A model generated the notes under the pieces. It saw nothing but the letters and a program-made list of their open reading frames with translations, did no database searches and was not told the DNA's origin. From Candidatus Coatesiibacteriota bacterium (GTDB taxonomy: Bacteria; JAFGND01), in assembly GCA_016927185.1 (NCBI GenBank), contig JAFGND010000057.1, forward strand, positions 13,388 to 77,387: 64,000 nt of DNA, read 5' to 3'. The first letter of the stretch is position 1; each line of letters opens with the position of its first letter. Shown piece by piece: positions 34,728-44,756 of this stretch. Made by a program: the position numbers and the translations under genes.

Positions 34728-36101
34728 TCATTCTTTTCCCAGAAATTCTTCTATATATTCATCCTTGATTCTTTTTAATTCCATTTTTGGTATTATTTTT
34801 AGCAAATCCCATCCAATACTTAGTGTATCTTTAATGCTTCTATCTTCATATTCTCCCTGCTGAACGAACTTCAGTTCAAAAGCATCTGCAAATTTGCTAT
34901 AGGATTTATCCAGATCCGTTAGTGCTGCCTCGCCTAAAATTATTGCAAGCTCTTTTGCTTCCTTGCCCTTTGCATAATCTGAGAAAAGCTGATTTGCAAC
35001 ACCTGCATGATCCTTTCTTGTCTTTTCATCCCCAATTCCCTTGTCTCTTAGTCTTGACAAACTTGGAAGAACATCTATAGGTGGATAAATCCCTCTTCTG
35101 TGAAGTGCGCGAGAAAGAATTATCTGTCCTTCTGTAATATAACCGGTCAGATCAGGGATTGGATGTGTCTTGTCATCTTCAGGCATAGTGAGTATTGGGA
35201 ACTGGGTAATTGAACCTTTTTTACCCTTTATCCTTCCAGCTCTTTCATATATGGTAGACAAGTCAGTATATAAATAACCTGGATATCCTCTTCTTCCAGG
35301 AATTTCTTTTCTTGCAGCAGATACTTCACGCAATGCTTCACAGTAATTTGTCATATCAGTAAGTATCACAAGCACATGCATATCTTTTTCAAATGCAATA
35401 TATTCAGCGGCTGTTAAGGCCATTCTTGGAGTTGCAATTCTCTCTATAGCTGGATCATCAGCCAGATTGATGAACATTACTGCTCTTTCAATTGCTCCAG
35501 TTTTCCTGAAATCTTCCTGAAAGTAGTTTGCTTCCTCAAAGGTTATTCCCATTGCTGCAAAAACAACTGCAAAATTTTCTTCTCCTTTTATAACCTTTGC
35601 CTGTCTTGCGATTTGAGCTGCAATCCTGTTATGGGGCAGACCGCTAGCTGAGAAAATCGGTAATTTCTGTCCCCTTACCAGAGTATTTAATCCATCAATT
35701 GTACTTATCCCTGTCTGGATGAATTCAGATGGATAGTCTCTGGCAAAAGGATTTATTGGATTGCCATTTATATTCAGTCTCTTCTCTGGCATTATTGAAG
35801 GACCATCATCTTTGGGTCTTCCCAATCCATCGAATACTCTTCCCAGAATATCAAGACTTAACGGGATTTCAATCCCTCTACCCTGGAACCTGATTTTGCT
35901 TTGTGTTATATTGACTCCAGAAGTTCCCTCGAATAATTGAACAAGGGCTTTATCTGCATTAACTTCAAGGACTTGTCCTGTTCTTATTGATCCATCTGGA
36001 AGCTCGACTTCAGTTATCTCTCCATATTTAACACCTTCCACTTCTTCAACAAGCATCAAAGGTCCAATAATTTCTGAAACTGTTTTATACTCTTTTACCA
36101 T
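34728..36101 (-). CDS. atpB: V/A-type ATP synthase subunit B (non-catalytic)
   Basis: A 457-residue nucleotide-binding subunit with the usual start [36 protein letters not shown] in place of a P-loop (as in B subunits), [20 protein letters not shown] and [18 protein letters not shown]. Together with A it makes the hexameric head. It begins 1 nt after the subunit A stop. Confidence 0.97.
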   Translation of the reverse strand: MVKEYKTVSEIIGPLMLVEEVEGVKYGEITEVELPDGSIRTGQVLEVNADKALVQLFEGTSGVNITQSKIRFQGRGIEIPLSLDILGRVFDGLGRPKDDGPSIMPEKRLNINGNPINPFARDYPSEFIQTGISTIDGLNTLVRGQKLPIFSASGLPHNRIAAQIARQAKVIKGEENFAVVFAAMGITFEEANYFQEDFRKTGAIERAVMFINLADDPAIERIATPRMALTAAEYIAFEKDMHVLVILTDMTNYCEALREVSAARKEIPGRRGYPGYLYTDLSTIYERAGRIKGKKGSITQFPILTMPEDDKTHPIPDLTGYITEGQIILSRALHRRGIYPPIDVLPSLSRLRDKGIGDEKTRKDHAGVANQLFSDYAKGKEAKELAIILGEAALTDLDKSYSKFADAFELKFVQQGEYEDRSIKDTLSIGWDLLKIIPKMELKRIKDEYIEEFLGKE

Positions 36102-36102
36102 A

Positions 36103-37893
36103 CTAATCCTCTGTTTTCAAATTCTGAAGTAGTTCTTTAGCTTCTTTTTCAACTTCGACTTTCAATTCCTTTATCTTATCAAGTTCTTTTTCATCAACAT
36201 ATTTAGCTTTCGCTACATGTTCTTTGACTTTCAAAGCGATTATCTTGCCAAGAGGGATTTCTTCCTTTATAAGATCCATGGAAACATCGTGAATAAATAG
36301 TATTGTATCAAGTATCAGGAATTGTTTGTGAAGGCTTGAATACGTATCTGAAGGATCAAATGCAATCTGGTGAAGGAAGTCTTCCCTGATTGATTTGGCA
36401 GTTTCAAGAACTAGCTGATCCTTGGGTGATAGACTGTCCTTTCCCACAAGTCTTACAATTTCCTCTAATTCCGCTTCATGTTGAAGTATTTCCATTGCCC
36501 TGTATCTGTTTGGCATCCAGTTTTTATCAATATCCTTGTTCATGAAATCCGAGAGTGATTCAAGATAAAGTGAGTAACTTGATAACCAGTTGATTGCCGG
36601 GAAATGTCTTCTGTAAGCCAGTTTACTATCCAGTCCCCAGAAGACCTTGACAACCTTGAGAGTGCTTTGAACAACTGGATCTGAAAAGTCGCCTCCTGGA
36701 GGAGAAACTGCTCCTATTGCTGAAACACTCCCAATCCGCTCTTTCCTGGAAGCAGTAATGACTTTGCCAGCTCTTTCGTAGAAGCTAGCTATCTTAGTCG
36801 CCAGGTAAGCTGGATAACCTTCTTCTCCTGGCATTTCTTCCAATCTCCCTGAAATCTCCCTCATAGCTTCTGCCCATCTGCTCGTTGAATCTGCCATTAG
36901 TGCTACATCAAATCCCATATCCCTGAAATATTCAGCTATAGTTATTCCAGTATATATTGAAGCTTCCCTTGCTGCAACAGGCATATTTGAAGTGTTTGCC
37001 ACTAGAACTGTTCTTTTCATTAAGGGATGACCCGTCTGGGGATCTTCCAGTTCCGGGAATTCAAGCAGCACATCCGTCATTTCATTACCTCTTTCTCCGC
37101 AGCCAATATAGACAATTATTGAGGCATTAGCCCATTTAGCTAACTGGTGCTGTACGACGGTCTTGCCTGATCCGAATGGTCCAGGAACACAAGCAGTTCC
37201 ACCTTTTGCAAGAGGGAACAGCATGTCTATGATCCTCTGTCCTGTTGCCATTGGCTGATTGGGAGGAAGTTTTTTACTGAAAGGCCTTCCTATTCTAACA
37301 GGCCATGTATGCATCATATATAAAGGTCTTTCTTCGCCATTTGCTGTTTTGAGAAGGGCAATCTGCTCATCAATTTTATATGATCCTTCTGGAAGAATAT
37401 CAATAATAATCCCAGATAAATTGGGAGGTATCATTATATTATGCTTAACAACCGCTGTTTCTTGTACATAGCCAATGAAATCTCCACCATGGACTTCTTC
37501 ATTCTTTTGAAGTGTTGGTATGAAATTCCACGTTTTTTCCCTTGAAAGCCCTGGAACATTCAAGCCTCTTGTAATATAATTCCCAGTTTTCTCTCTTATT
37601 AAATCCAGCGGTCTTTGTATTCCGTCATAAATCGATTCAATCAATCCAGGTCCCAGCTCAACACTTAATGGCTTGCCTGTACAATATACAGCTTCACCCG
37701 GACCTAGACCTTGTGTTTCTTCATAAACCTGTATGGAAGCAGTATCTCCTCTTAATTCTATGATTTCACCGATTAGCTTCAAATCACTTACCCTTACAAC
37801 ATCAAACATCTTGCTTTTTGTAAGCCCGGAGGCTATAACCAGTGGTCCAGCTACTTTTACGATTTTTCCTGTCTCAATATAATCCCCATTCAT
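36103..37893 (-). CDS. atpA: V/A-type ATP synthase subunit A (catalytic)
   Basis: A 596-residue catalytic subunit. The N-terminal beta domain starts [16 protein letters not shown]; the family-specific bulge lies at about 115-190; the P-loop GPFGSGKT is at 238-245; [21 protein letters not shown] and [18 protein letters not shown] follow. An AAGGAG ribosome-binding site precedes the ATG at 37893, 3 nt after the subunit F stop. In this enzyme class it hydrolyses or makes ATP at the A/B interface. Confidence 0.97.
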   Translation of the reverse strand: MNGDYIETGKIVKVAGPLVIASGLTKSKMFDVVRVSDLKLIGEIIELRGDTASIQVYEETQGLGPGEAVYCTGKPLSVELGPGLIESIYDGIQRPLDLIREKTGNYITRGLNVPGLSREKTWNFIPTLQKNEEVHGGDFIGYVQETAVVKHNIMIPPNLSGIIIDILPEGSYKIDEQIALLKTANGEERPLYMMHTWPVRIGRPFSKKLPPNQPMATGQRIIDMLFPLAKGGTACVPGPFGSGKTVVQHQLAKWANASIIVYIGCGERGNEMTDVLLEFPELEDPQTGHPLMKRTVLVANTSNMPVAAREASIYTGITIAEYFRDMGFDVALMADSTSRWAEAMREISGRLEEMPGEEGYPAYLATKIASFYERAGKVITASRKERIGSVSAIGAVSPPGGDFSDPVVQSTLKVVKVFWGLDSKLAYRRHFPAINWLSSYSLYLESLSDFMNKDIDKNWMPNRYRAMEILQHEAELEEIVRLVGKDSLSPKDQLVLETAKSIREDFLHQIAFDPSDTYSSLHKQFLILDTILFIHDVSMDLIKEEIPLGKIIALKVKEHVAKAKYVDEKELDKIKELKVEVEKEAKELLQNLKTED

Positions 37894-37896
37894 GGA

Positions 37897-38220
37897 TTAC
37901 TCCTTAAATAGAAGGTCAACACCTACTGCTCGTTCAATAATTTTCCTGATCTTCTGCAATCCAAGCTGTTTTGAACCTTGATTACTTGGTATAAATATAA
38001 CAGAAGGATAAAATGATTTTTTTTCAAGTTCGCTCGATACTGGATATACTTCTTCAAAATATGTCTCAGTAACGATTAATACTTTATATGTTTTTTGCCT
38101 GAAAAGCTGTTTTATAATTTTTATTACCTCATTGCTGCTTTCAGCTTCATAGACTTCCAGTCCCAGGGCTCTAAATGGAAGAATAGAGTCTATTTCACCA
38201 ATAATCGCCATCTCATACAT
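37897..38220 (-). CDS. atpF: V/A-type ATP synthase subunit F
   Basis: A 107-residue Rossmann-like protein of the central stalk. The start MAIIGEIDSILPFRALGLEVYEA and the middle VLIVTETYFEEV fit the family, which binds subunit D. Two close ATGs (38220 and 38211) are possible; the second gives the more typical N-terminus. The gene overlaps the end of subunit C by 8 nt. Confidence 0.9.
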   Translation of the reverse strand: MYEMAIIGEIDSILPFRALGLEVYEAESSNEVIKIIKQLFRQKTYKVLIVTETYFEEVYPVSSELEKKSFYPSVIFIPSNQGSKQLGLQKIRKIIERAVGVDLLFKE

Positions 38221-39199
38221 AACTAACTCTCAACATTTTTCTTATTTTTTCCCTGGACATTTTGTTTATCATACCGACAAAAAGAATCCGAAGTATTTTT
38301 ATCTCATTTTCTCTTGCCAGAAGGAAAGCATAGAAAGGTTCAGGGGCAAAAGACAGATACTTGGCATTCTGTAGTTTCTTGAGAAGGAAATTATCTTTCC
38401 CTTTCTCCATGATTTCAAGTGTTTTTTCCTTTTGATATTCCTCAAGAGCAGTTTCAATGAGAGATTTATACCTGTTTGAAAAATCGGAGGATTTCAGCAT
38501 CTCTTCCTTCCAGAGATTGAGAAAAACACTCTTTTCCAGATATCCTCCATAAACGAATGAGTATTTGAATAATTCTATTTCATCTGAATCCAGTTTGAAT
38601 CTCAGGAAGGAACATATGTTTGTGAGATCAATCCATGATTTATGGAAGTCTTTCAGCAACAAATAATGGTCTGACTGCTCCAATGCATAGTGCAGATATG
38701 ATTTGTCCAGCCTTGTTTCTATCTCGAACAGGTTTATGTTTTTCTTATCCTTGATTATGCTATCCAGTGTTTCCTTTAGAGCATTGTTTAATTTTGGCTT
38801 GCTTTCTTCATTAATATAGGATTTCAAATCATCTATTGATATAAGACCTATATCTTTATATAGATTTTCAGTTTGTACATCAAGTATTGAACTTTTCATC
38901 AAAGCTTTTGCATTGAAGAAATCATATTTCAGGAAGAATAAATTGGTAATATTTGGTTCAGGAGTTATCTCTTTTATGAAATTACATTCTCTCTGGAAAG
39001 TCAGGGAAAGAATATTTTCGAAAGAAGATGGAGTAGTCTCTTCAGTTATGAAATCTCCATAGATTGTTTCTCTTAACAAATTCAACAAGGCATATTCATT
39101 TTCAGCATCAGCAAGTGAATTGATCTTGTGTCTGTCAATGATGGTGTTTTCTTTTGCCCTTAAAGCTCCAGTTGGATAAGCATATTTGCTGTCACCCAT
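38213..39199 (-). CDS. atpC: V/A-type ATP synthase subunit C (ring-to-stalk coupler)
   Basis: A 328-residue helical protein of the V-type C / eukaryotic d family, which sits on the c-ring and holds the central stalk. The start YAYPTGALRAKENTIIDRHKI and the C-terminal FLLARENEIKILRILFVGMI are typical. Its ATG overlaps the subunit E stop (TAATG). Identity rests on order in the operon plus these motifs, as the family is weakly conserved. Confidence 0.9.
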   Translation of the reverse strand: MGDSKYAYPTGALRAKENTIIDRHKINSLADAENEYALLNLLRETIYGDFITEETTPSSFENILSLTFQRECNFIKEITPEPNITNLFFLKYDFFNAKALMKSSILDVQTENLYKDIGLISIDDLKSYINEESKPKLNNALKETLDSIIKDKKNINLFEIETRLDKSYLHYALEQSDHYLLLKDFHKSWIDLTNICSFLRFKLDSDEIELFKYSFVYGGYLEKSVFLNLWKEEMLKSSDFSNRYKSLIETALEEYQKEKTLEIMEKGKDNFLLKKLQNAKYLSFAPEPFYAFLLARENEIKILRILFVGMINKMSREKIRKMLRVSYV

Positions 39200-39825
39200 T
39201 ATATTACATCCTTCCTGTCAGGATTCCTGAACAGATTTTCCGCGACTATCAATTCCAGCTTATTCTGTTTCTCTTTTACCATACTGACTAATGTCATATC
39301 TATTCTTATTTTTCCTCTTTCGAGTATGAAACCTCCAAGAAGATCATCTGCCAAAAATTGTGATGAAATTCTCAGATTCCCTTGCAGATTATGTTGAATG
39401 AGAAAAGCATTTATTGAGGCAAGAAAATCTGAATCCAGTCTTTCCCTGTCTCTTTTTGTTATGAAGATGGTTTCATTACCTGTTTCCACAGATTGCTTCA
39501 GCCAGCTTTTCATGATTTCCTTGTATTCAACATCTGGGAGAGCTACTATCTTCTCCATGACTTTCTCTATTATTTTAGAGCATGCTTTTTGTTTTCTTGC
39601 CAGAATTCTCTTTCTCTGCTCAAGATAAGCGTTCAACAAGTGCTGCTTCTTGAAAGATTCCCTTTCTCTTTCTCCCTCCTTCAGTATGATATTTGCTTTC
39701 TCGTTAGCCTTTTTCTCGAAGCTCTCCATAATCTCCCTGGATTTAAGAATCCCAAGATTCTTCAGCTTTTCCAGTTCTTTCTTGTTTTCAATTTCAACAG
39801 TCTTAAGTATTTCTTCAAATGACAT
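39199..39825 (-). CDS. atpE: V/A-type ATP synthase subunit E (peripheral stalk)
   Basis: A 208-residue protein with a long N-terminal coiled coil (residues about 5-90, with heptads such as ENKKELEKLKN and ANIILKEGERERESFKKQ) and a C-terminal globular part ending GGFILERGKIRIDMTLVSMV, the classical end of E subunits. It pairs with the small coiled-coil subunit encoded further upstream to form the stator. It lies 1 nt after the subunit K stop. Confidence 0.92.
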   Translation of the reverse strand: MSFEEILKTVEIENKKELEKLKNLGILKSREIMESFEKKANEKANIILKEGERERESFKKQHLLNAYLEQRKRILARKQKACSKIIEKVMEKIVALPDVEYKEIMKSWLKQSVETGNETIFITKRDRERLDSDFLASINAFLIQHNLQGNLRISSQFLADDLLGGFILERGKIRIDMTLVSMVKEKQNKLELIVAENLFRNPDRKDVI

Positions 39826-39826
39826 A

Positions 39827-40393
39827 TTACATCTTTACTGCATTTATAAGGAAGAATGATACAAGCAATCCCAGAACAGCATAGAATTCAACAAAAACAC
39901 CCATTACAATAGCTTTTCCGCTTTCCTTGCTTTGTTTTGCAACCATGTATATTCCATTTGCACATACTTTTCCTTGATAAACTGCAGAAAGGAAGCAAGC
40001 GAAAGCTACTGGTAGTGCTGCAAAAAAGAAATACCATCCCTGATCTGGCGTGATAGCTTTCAAGGGTCCTTTGAAAGCTCCTATTCTTTGTAGGATCAAG
40101 AACGCAGCTACAAATCCATAAATACCTTGTGTACCTGGCAATGCGATAAGTACAAGGTATCTTCCAAATCCTGCCGGATTCTCACTCATAACACCTGCAG
40201 CAGCAGATGCAGATAATCCTATTCCCATGGAAGAACCAATTCCTGCAAGGAAAACAGAGATCGCAGCTCCGAATGCTGCCAATGCCAACCCCCAGGAACT
40301 AGGTAAGTTGGTAACTGATATGCCAGTTTGTTCCTCTGCGAGAATTAAACCTGCAGTTACAATCAAAAAGAGAACTATCAATCGTGATTTCAT
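39827..40393 (-). CDS. atpK: V/A-type ATP synthase subunit K (duplicated c-ring proteolipid, probably Na+-binding)
   Basis: A 188-residue protein: an N-terminal signal-like span (residues 1-19) and four transmembrane helices made of two hairpins. The ion-carrying Glu is E169 in VEFYAVLG; the first hairpin has PGTQGIYG with T88 and Q89, and Q140 lies in YQGK. These match Thr64, Gln65, Gln110 and Glu139 of Enterococcus hirae NtpK, the Na+ ligands. Only one carboxylate per four helices is present. A very strong AAGGAGG precedes the ATG, fitting the high copy number of c subunits. Confidence 0.95.
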   Translation of the reverse strand: MKSRLIVLFLIVTAGLILAEEQTGISVTNLPSSWGLALAAFGAAISVFLAGIGSSMGIGLSASAAAGVMSENPAGFGRYLVLIALPGTQGIYGFVAAFLILQRIGAFKGPLKAITPDQGWYFFFAALPVAFACFLSAVYQGKVCANGIYMVAKQSKESGKAIVMGVFVEFYAVLGLLVSFFLINAVKM

Positions 40394-40412
40394 TAAGAAA
40401 CCTCCTTAAGGC

Positions 40413-42335
40413 TTAATCAGCAAAATAAGTATATTGTCTTTCTTCTTTAAACAGAGTGAATTCCTTTCCTCCCCCTTCATAGAATGTATTGAAAAATTCA
40501 ACATATTGAAGTCTTGTTGAATGTATCATAGCTCCAAGTGCATTTATTAAAATATTCGCAGTATGACCAATAATGAATATAAGAACGGCAAAAATAATTC
40601 CGATCTTGGGAATTTGTGCGATGCTTTCTGCAATTATATTTACTGTCATTGCAACTACTCCAGTAGCAATGCCCAATGCCAGCAAACGGGCGTATGATAA
40701 TATATCGGATAAAGTACCAGAGAGAGCTCCATATAGAGTAAAAAGACCATTCCCAATTCTGGCAACAATGTTTTTTTGCCCTCTGTCAGCAAGCAATACA
40801 ATAAGGATGAGTCCGGAAATAAGCAAATAATTACCTGTCTTCATCACAATATCTGGAATTCCCTGAATATTGAAAAGAAAGGTAGCAAGAAATAATACGA
40901 AACCAGGGATGAATGTTAACCATGGAAGAGCAACTTGTATTCCCTGAATAAATCCTTCTGCCTTCCAAACCTGATAAATATTTATCAATTTTCCGGTAAA
41001 TATATGTATTACTCCTATTCCCAATGTGATATAGAAGAAGAGCAGGAGATTATCAAGAGGATTCATGACTCTCAGTTTTTGTGCAATATTTGCAAAGAAA
41101 CTGAGAGCTGGCTTTGGATTGTCAATGTCAATTCCAAAAAAACCTCCCACTAAAGTCCCTATAAGAACCGTTGATAATCCGCATATCAGAAGAATTCCAA
41201 GAAGGCTCTTGTTTTCTCCTTTTATGCTATATCTAATGAATAACCAGATACAGAAAGCGGAAACTACTATCCCATAACCTGCATCAGTCAAGCATACGCC
41301 AAAAAAGGTTGCAAAAAATGGCATAATAAATGGTGAAGGATCTACCTCATCTTTTTTGGGTAATGCAAATAATTCTGTAACATAACTGAAAGGTTCAACC
41401 ACCTTGTTATTATCAAGAATCGTGGGTGGATTTTCGTCATCCAGAGGTTCCCTGCAAGAAATATAAACCGGTTGAAGATCTTCAACTACTGCTTCCAGAT
41501 CTTTCAAGTTTTTCTCAGCTATCCAGCCTTCAATGAAGAAGATTTTCTCGGTTGTTTGAAGGAATGGAAAAATCTCCCTGCATTTCTTGTAATTCCAGTA
41601 ATAGTCATATGCTGCAAGAAAATCACTGGCATGCTTTTCTGACATTCTATTCAGTCTTGAAGCAAGTTCATTTTCCTTACTCTGGATCTTCTCTATTTTG
41701 TTCTTCCAGCTAGTTATATGATCCATAATAAAACCTTTTTTCACTGGAAGGGAGACAGAAGTAAAACCGGAGGATTTAAGTATCTCGTTTGCCTCTTTAA
41801 AAGTGTCATTTGTACATAAAATCCAGATCCTGTTTTCCTTGTTTGATGTATCAACTATCTTATAGAAGAAGTTTTTTATTGAATCCAGATTATGGGTTGT
41901 TATCTGGGGAATTGAGCCGATAAAACTTTTGCCATGAGCAAAATCTCCGAGATCTTCAAGGGAAACTTCAAGTTTGTTCCATCTTTCAAGTTGATTTAGC
42001 TCCTGCTGAAGTTTCTGTCTTTCTATGATTATTTTTGCTCTCTCTGCCTCTATATCCAGTATTTCATTTTTTGCATTTTCAAGCGAATCAAGCGGTTTTA
42101 GCAGAAGCTTGGTATCAACTATTTCATTCTGGAGTGACAGAATATTTATTATATTCCTGTATTCCCTTATCTTTTCTTCCGTTTCCTTGAAGTCTTCTTT
42201 AGGATAAATCTCTGCCTGGATTTCCCTTGGATTGCTTATTTCAAGCTTCCCGAATTTCTGAAGTGAAGAAATAATTATATTCTCTTTTTCCCTGCTTGCA
42301 GCAATAAAGAAACGCTTTACCTTAGCTTTGGCCAC
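40413..42335 (-). CDS. atpI: V/A-type ATP synthase subunit I (membrane stator, a-subunit)
   Basis: A 640-residue protein. The N-terminal half (1-320) is soluble and coiled-coil-rich; the C-terminal half has about seven to eight transmembrane spans, beginning FIMPFFATFFGVCLTDAGYG and ending in the typical RLQYVEFFNTFYEGGGKEF. The spans form the ion half-channels beside the K ring. The start is a GTG at 42335, with AGGGA before it, overlapping the upstream coiled-coil gene by 14 nt. Confidence 0.95.
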   Translation of the reverse strand: MAKAKVKRFFIAASREKENIIISSLQKFGKLEISNPREIQAEIYPKEDFKETEEKIREYRNIINILSLQNEIVDTKLLLKPLDSLENAKNEILDIEAERAKIIIERQKLQQELNQLERWNKLEVSLEDLGDFAHGKSFIGSIPQITTHNLDSIKNFFYKIVDTSNKENRIWILCTNDTFKEANEILKSSGFTSVSLPVKKGFIMDHITSWKNKIEKIQSKENELASRLNRMSEKHASDFLAAYDYYWNYKKCREIFPFLQTTEKIFFIEGWIAEKNLKDLEAVVEDLQPVYISCREPLDDENPPTILDNNKVVEPFSYVTELFALPKKDEVDPSPFIMPFFATFFGVCLTDAGYGIVVSAFCIWLFIRYSIKGENKSLLGILLICGLSTVLIGTLVGGFFGIDIDNPKPALSFFANIAQKLRVMNPLDNLLLFFYITLGIGVIHIFTGKLINIYQVWKAEGFIQGIQVALPWLTFIPGFVLFLATFLFNIQGIPDIVMKTGNYLLISGLILIVLLADRGQKNIVARIGNGLFTLYGALSGTLSDILSYARLLALGIATGVVAMTVNIIAESIAQIPKIGIIFAVLIFIIGHTANILINALGAMIHSTRLQYVEFFNTFYEGGGKEFTLFKEERQYTYFAD

Positions 42336-42642
42336 TTTGAATTTCCCTGTAGACTAACAAAAAAGTTTCTTTGTAATTATTCTTTATGGCTTCATCAATT
42401 TGCTTTAGCTGCTCATCAGTTTGTTTATCAAGATCTTCTATTTCATTTTCTAACTGATTTTTCAAGTTTTCCATTAAATCGTTATTGATCATCTCTGTTT
42501 CTTTAGTTTTCTGTATAATATATTTCTCGCCTTCCATTTTAGTTTTTTCCAGAAGTTCCCTGTTTTCCATCTCCTGTTTCTCTTTTTCTTTCTTGAAAAA
42601 ACCCTCTACTTCCTTTACTTTGTCTATCTCAAAGTAAGACAT
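42322..42642 (-). CDS. V/A-type ATP synthase subunit H/G (peripheral-stalk coiled coil)
   Basis: A 106-residue protein that is almost all charged coiled coil (EVEGFFKKEKEKQEMENREL, NQLENEIEDLDKQTDEQL). Position, size and pattern match the H (also called G) subunit that pairs with E to form the stator stalk. In Methanosarcina the same gene comes first in the operon, immediately before I, as here. The ATG overlaps the thrS stop (TAATG). Sequence alone would be weak evidence; the context makes the call. Confidence 0.82.
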   Translation of the reverse strand: MSYFEIDKVKEVEGFFKKEKEKQEMENRELLEKTKMEGEKYIIQKTKETEMINNDLMENLKNQLENEIEDLDKQTDEQLKQIDEAIKNNYKETFLLVYREIQSGQS

Positions 42643-44558
42643 TATTTACCTTCTTTTATCTGTTCACTAATTTTTTTCAAGAAATCCTGCAGGTTCATTT
42701 GTCCCAGATCTCCTTCGGCATAGCTTCTAACACTGACTACATTATTCTGTGCCTCTTTCTCGCCAATAACTAATATATAAGGTGTTTTTTCAGTTATTGC
42801 TTCCCTTAATTTGAAGCCAAGTTTTTCGTTCCGGAAGTCAGATTTTACTCTTAACTGATTGTATTTCAGTTCTTTAATGATTTCCTCCGCGCAATCTATT
42901 ACTTCATCTTTTATAGTGAGTACTCTTACCTGTTCAGGTGACAGCCAAACTGGAAAAGCGCCAGCATAATGTTCGAGGAGATTTCCAATGAAACGTTCTA
43001 TTGCTCCGAGAACAGTCCTGTGGATCATTATTACTTGTTCTTCATTTCCTTCCCTGTTCCTGAAAGTGACATCAAATCTTTCAGGCAGATTGAAATCAAA
43101 CTGCGTTGTTGGTCCCTGCCATGAATTCCCAATTGCATCTATCAATTTGATATCTATCTTGGGACCATAGAAAGCTGCTTCTCCGCAAGCTTCCTTGAAG
43201 GGGAGATTCATGTCATTCAAGGACTTTCTCAATACCTCTTCTGCATACAGCCATTTATCTTCATTCCCGGCATATTTTTTTGTGGAAGCTGGATCATGCA
43301 GTGATAATTCAATTTTATAATCATTGAAACCGAATCTTTTCAGCATGAACAAAGCTAAATCAACCACTTTTTTTACTTCAGTTTCCGCTTGTTCCTTTGT
43401 ACAGAATATATGTGCATCATCCTGGGTAAATCCTCTTACCCGCAAAAGACCATGCAATGCACCAGATTTCTCATATCTGTAAACAGTTCCCAGCTCAGCG
43501 AATTTTATTGGAAGCTCCCTATAACTGTGAATTTTGCTCTTATATATAAGTATATGACCTGGACAATTCATTGGCTTGATAACATATTCCTGATTCTCAA
43601 TTTCAAACCTGTACATATTTTCCAGGAAATAGTCATAATGTCCTGAGATCTTCCATAAATCGGATCTGTAAATATGAGGAGTCCATATAAGTTCATATCC
43701 TCTTGATTGATGCTCATTAATCCAGAAATTCTCGATAATCCTTCTTAGAATAGCACCTTTTGGATGGAATAGAGGCAGACCTGCTCCACTTTCTTCATGA
43801 AATGAAAATAAATCAAGGTTCTTGCCTAAGATTCTGTGATCCCTTCTCTTGATTTCTTCCTGTCTCACTATATATTCATCAAGTTCTTCCTTTGAAGGGA
43901 ATGAAATTCCGTATATTCTCTGCAGCATCTTATTTTTTTCATCGCCTCTCCAGTATGCACCAGCAAGGGATAAGATCTTGAATACCTTGACTTTGCCAGT
44001 ACTTCGAAGATGAGGTCCTCTGCACAAATCAACAAATCCGTTTTGCTTGTAGAAGGAAAAAGTATCACTTTCAAGATCATCAATCAGCTCCTTCTTGTAG
44101 AATTCATTGTTACTTTCGACAAATTCTATAGCTTTTTTCCTCTCTAAAACAAAACGCTCTATTATCAAATCATCCTTTATTATCTTGCTACATTGTTTCT
44201 CTATCTTCTTCAGATCTTCTTCTGTAAAGGGGGTATCCCTGTCAAAGTCATAGTAAAATCCTTCCTTGATTGAGGGACCTATTGCGAGTTTTGTTTCCGG
44301 GAAGAGCTGCTTGACAGCCTGAGCAAGGATATGAGAAGAAGTATGCCAGTAGATTGACTTACCTATCTCATCCTCGAATAATATGGGCTTCACAATTCCA
44401 TCATTTTCAGGAATAAAGGAAAGATCAACTGGAATGTCATTGAAATAGGCAGCCAGTACTTTATCCAGATCCTTGAACTCCATATCTTTCATTATCTGAT
44501 AAACGGACTTTTCCCTATCAACAAAATCCACTGTTTTGTCATTTATTTCGATTTTCAT
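42642..44558 (-). CDS. thrS: Threonyl-tRNA synthetase
   Basis: A 638-residue class II synthetase charging tRNA-Thr. Order of parts: TGS domain (1-60); editing domain with HTSSHILAQA and CRGPHL; the catalytic core with the zinc site MNCPGHILIY, motif 2 FAELGTVYRYEKSGALHGLLRVRGF (partly shown by position), and MIHRTVLGAIERF; then the anticodon-binding domain. Full-length. It heads the ATPase operon: its stop overlaps the start of the H/G subunit gene. TTGACA lies 58 nt upstream of the ATG; the ribosome-binding site is weak (CGAGAA). Confidence 0.97.
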   Translation of the reverse strand: MKIEINDKTVDFVDREKSVYQIMKDMEFKDLDKVLAAYFNDIPVDLSFIPENDGIVKPILFEDEIGKSIYWHTSSHILAQAVKQLFPETKLAIGPSIKEGFYYDFDRDTPFTEEDLKKIEKQCSKIIKDDLIIERFVLERKKAIEFVESNNEFYKKELIDDLESDTFSFYKQNGFVDLCRGPHLRSTGKVKVFKILSLAGAYWRGDEKNKMLQRIYGISFPSKEELDEYIVRQEEIKRRDHRILGKNLDLFSFHEESGAGLPLFHPKGAILRRIIENFWINEHQSRGYELIWTPHIYRSDLWKISGHYDYFLENMYRFEIENQEYVIKPMNCPGHILIYKSKIHSYRELPIKFAELGTVYRYEKSGALHGLLRVRGFTQDDAHIFCTKEQAETEVKKVVDLALFMLKRFGFNDYKIELSLHDPASTKKYAGNEDKWLYAEEVLRKSLNDMNLPFKEACGEAAFYGPKIDIKLIDAIGNSWQGPTTQFDFNLPERFDVTFRNREGNEEQVIMIHRTVLGAIERFIGNLLEHYAGAFPVWLSPEQVRVLTIKDEVIDCAEEIIKELKYNQLRVKSDFRNEKLGFKLREAITEKTPYILVIGEKEAQNNVVSVRSYAEGDLGQMNLQDFLKKISEQIKEGK

Positions 44559-44610
44559 TGTATTTCTCGCTTTGATTTACTTGAAGCCAAACCTTAATAT
44601 TTAATGCTTT

Positions 44611-44616
44611 TGTCAA
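44611..44616 (-). promoter_or_regulatory. TTGACA element upstream of thrS-ATPase operon
   Basis: TTGACA on the minus strand, 58 nt before the thrS ATG. It is the only promoter-like box in the gap on this strand, so it may drive the whole 11-gene unit. Confidence 0.4.
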
Positions 44617-44721
44617 TAGAAAATGCATATTCATAAAGGTAAAGCAAATTCCATCGGCTTATTCAAGCATCATTTTCAGTATATTATTTAAAAAGCATTT
44701 GCATTTAAGGCTTGAAATCGA

Positions 44722-44727
44722 TTGACA
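44722..44727 (+). promoter_or_regulatory. TTGACA element 35 nt upstream of the asparagine-synthetase-like gene
   Basis: TTGACA whose first base is 35 nt before the ATG at 44757. Unlike other genes with this short distance, a GGAGG lies between it and the ATG, so either the box is not the -35 or the transcript is longer. Confidence 0.3.
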
Positions 44728-44756
44728 AATAAACACTAAATGGAGGTTTTGGGATT

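Noticed and set aside
39398-39859. Plus-strand open frames within the subunit E gene
   Set aside because: They are antisense to a coiled-coil coding region and have no start signals or recognisable protein features.
44559-44756. T-box or other riboswitch in the thrS leader
   Set aside because: The leader on the thrS side is short and has no T-box sequence, specifier loop or terminator/antiterminator pair.
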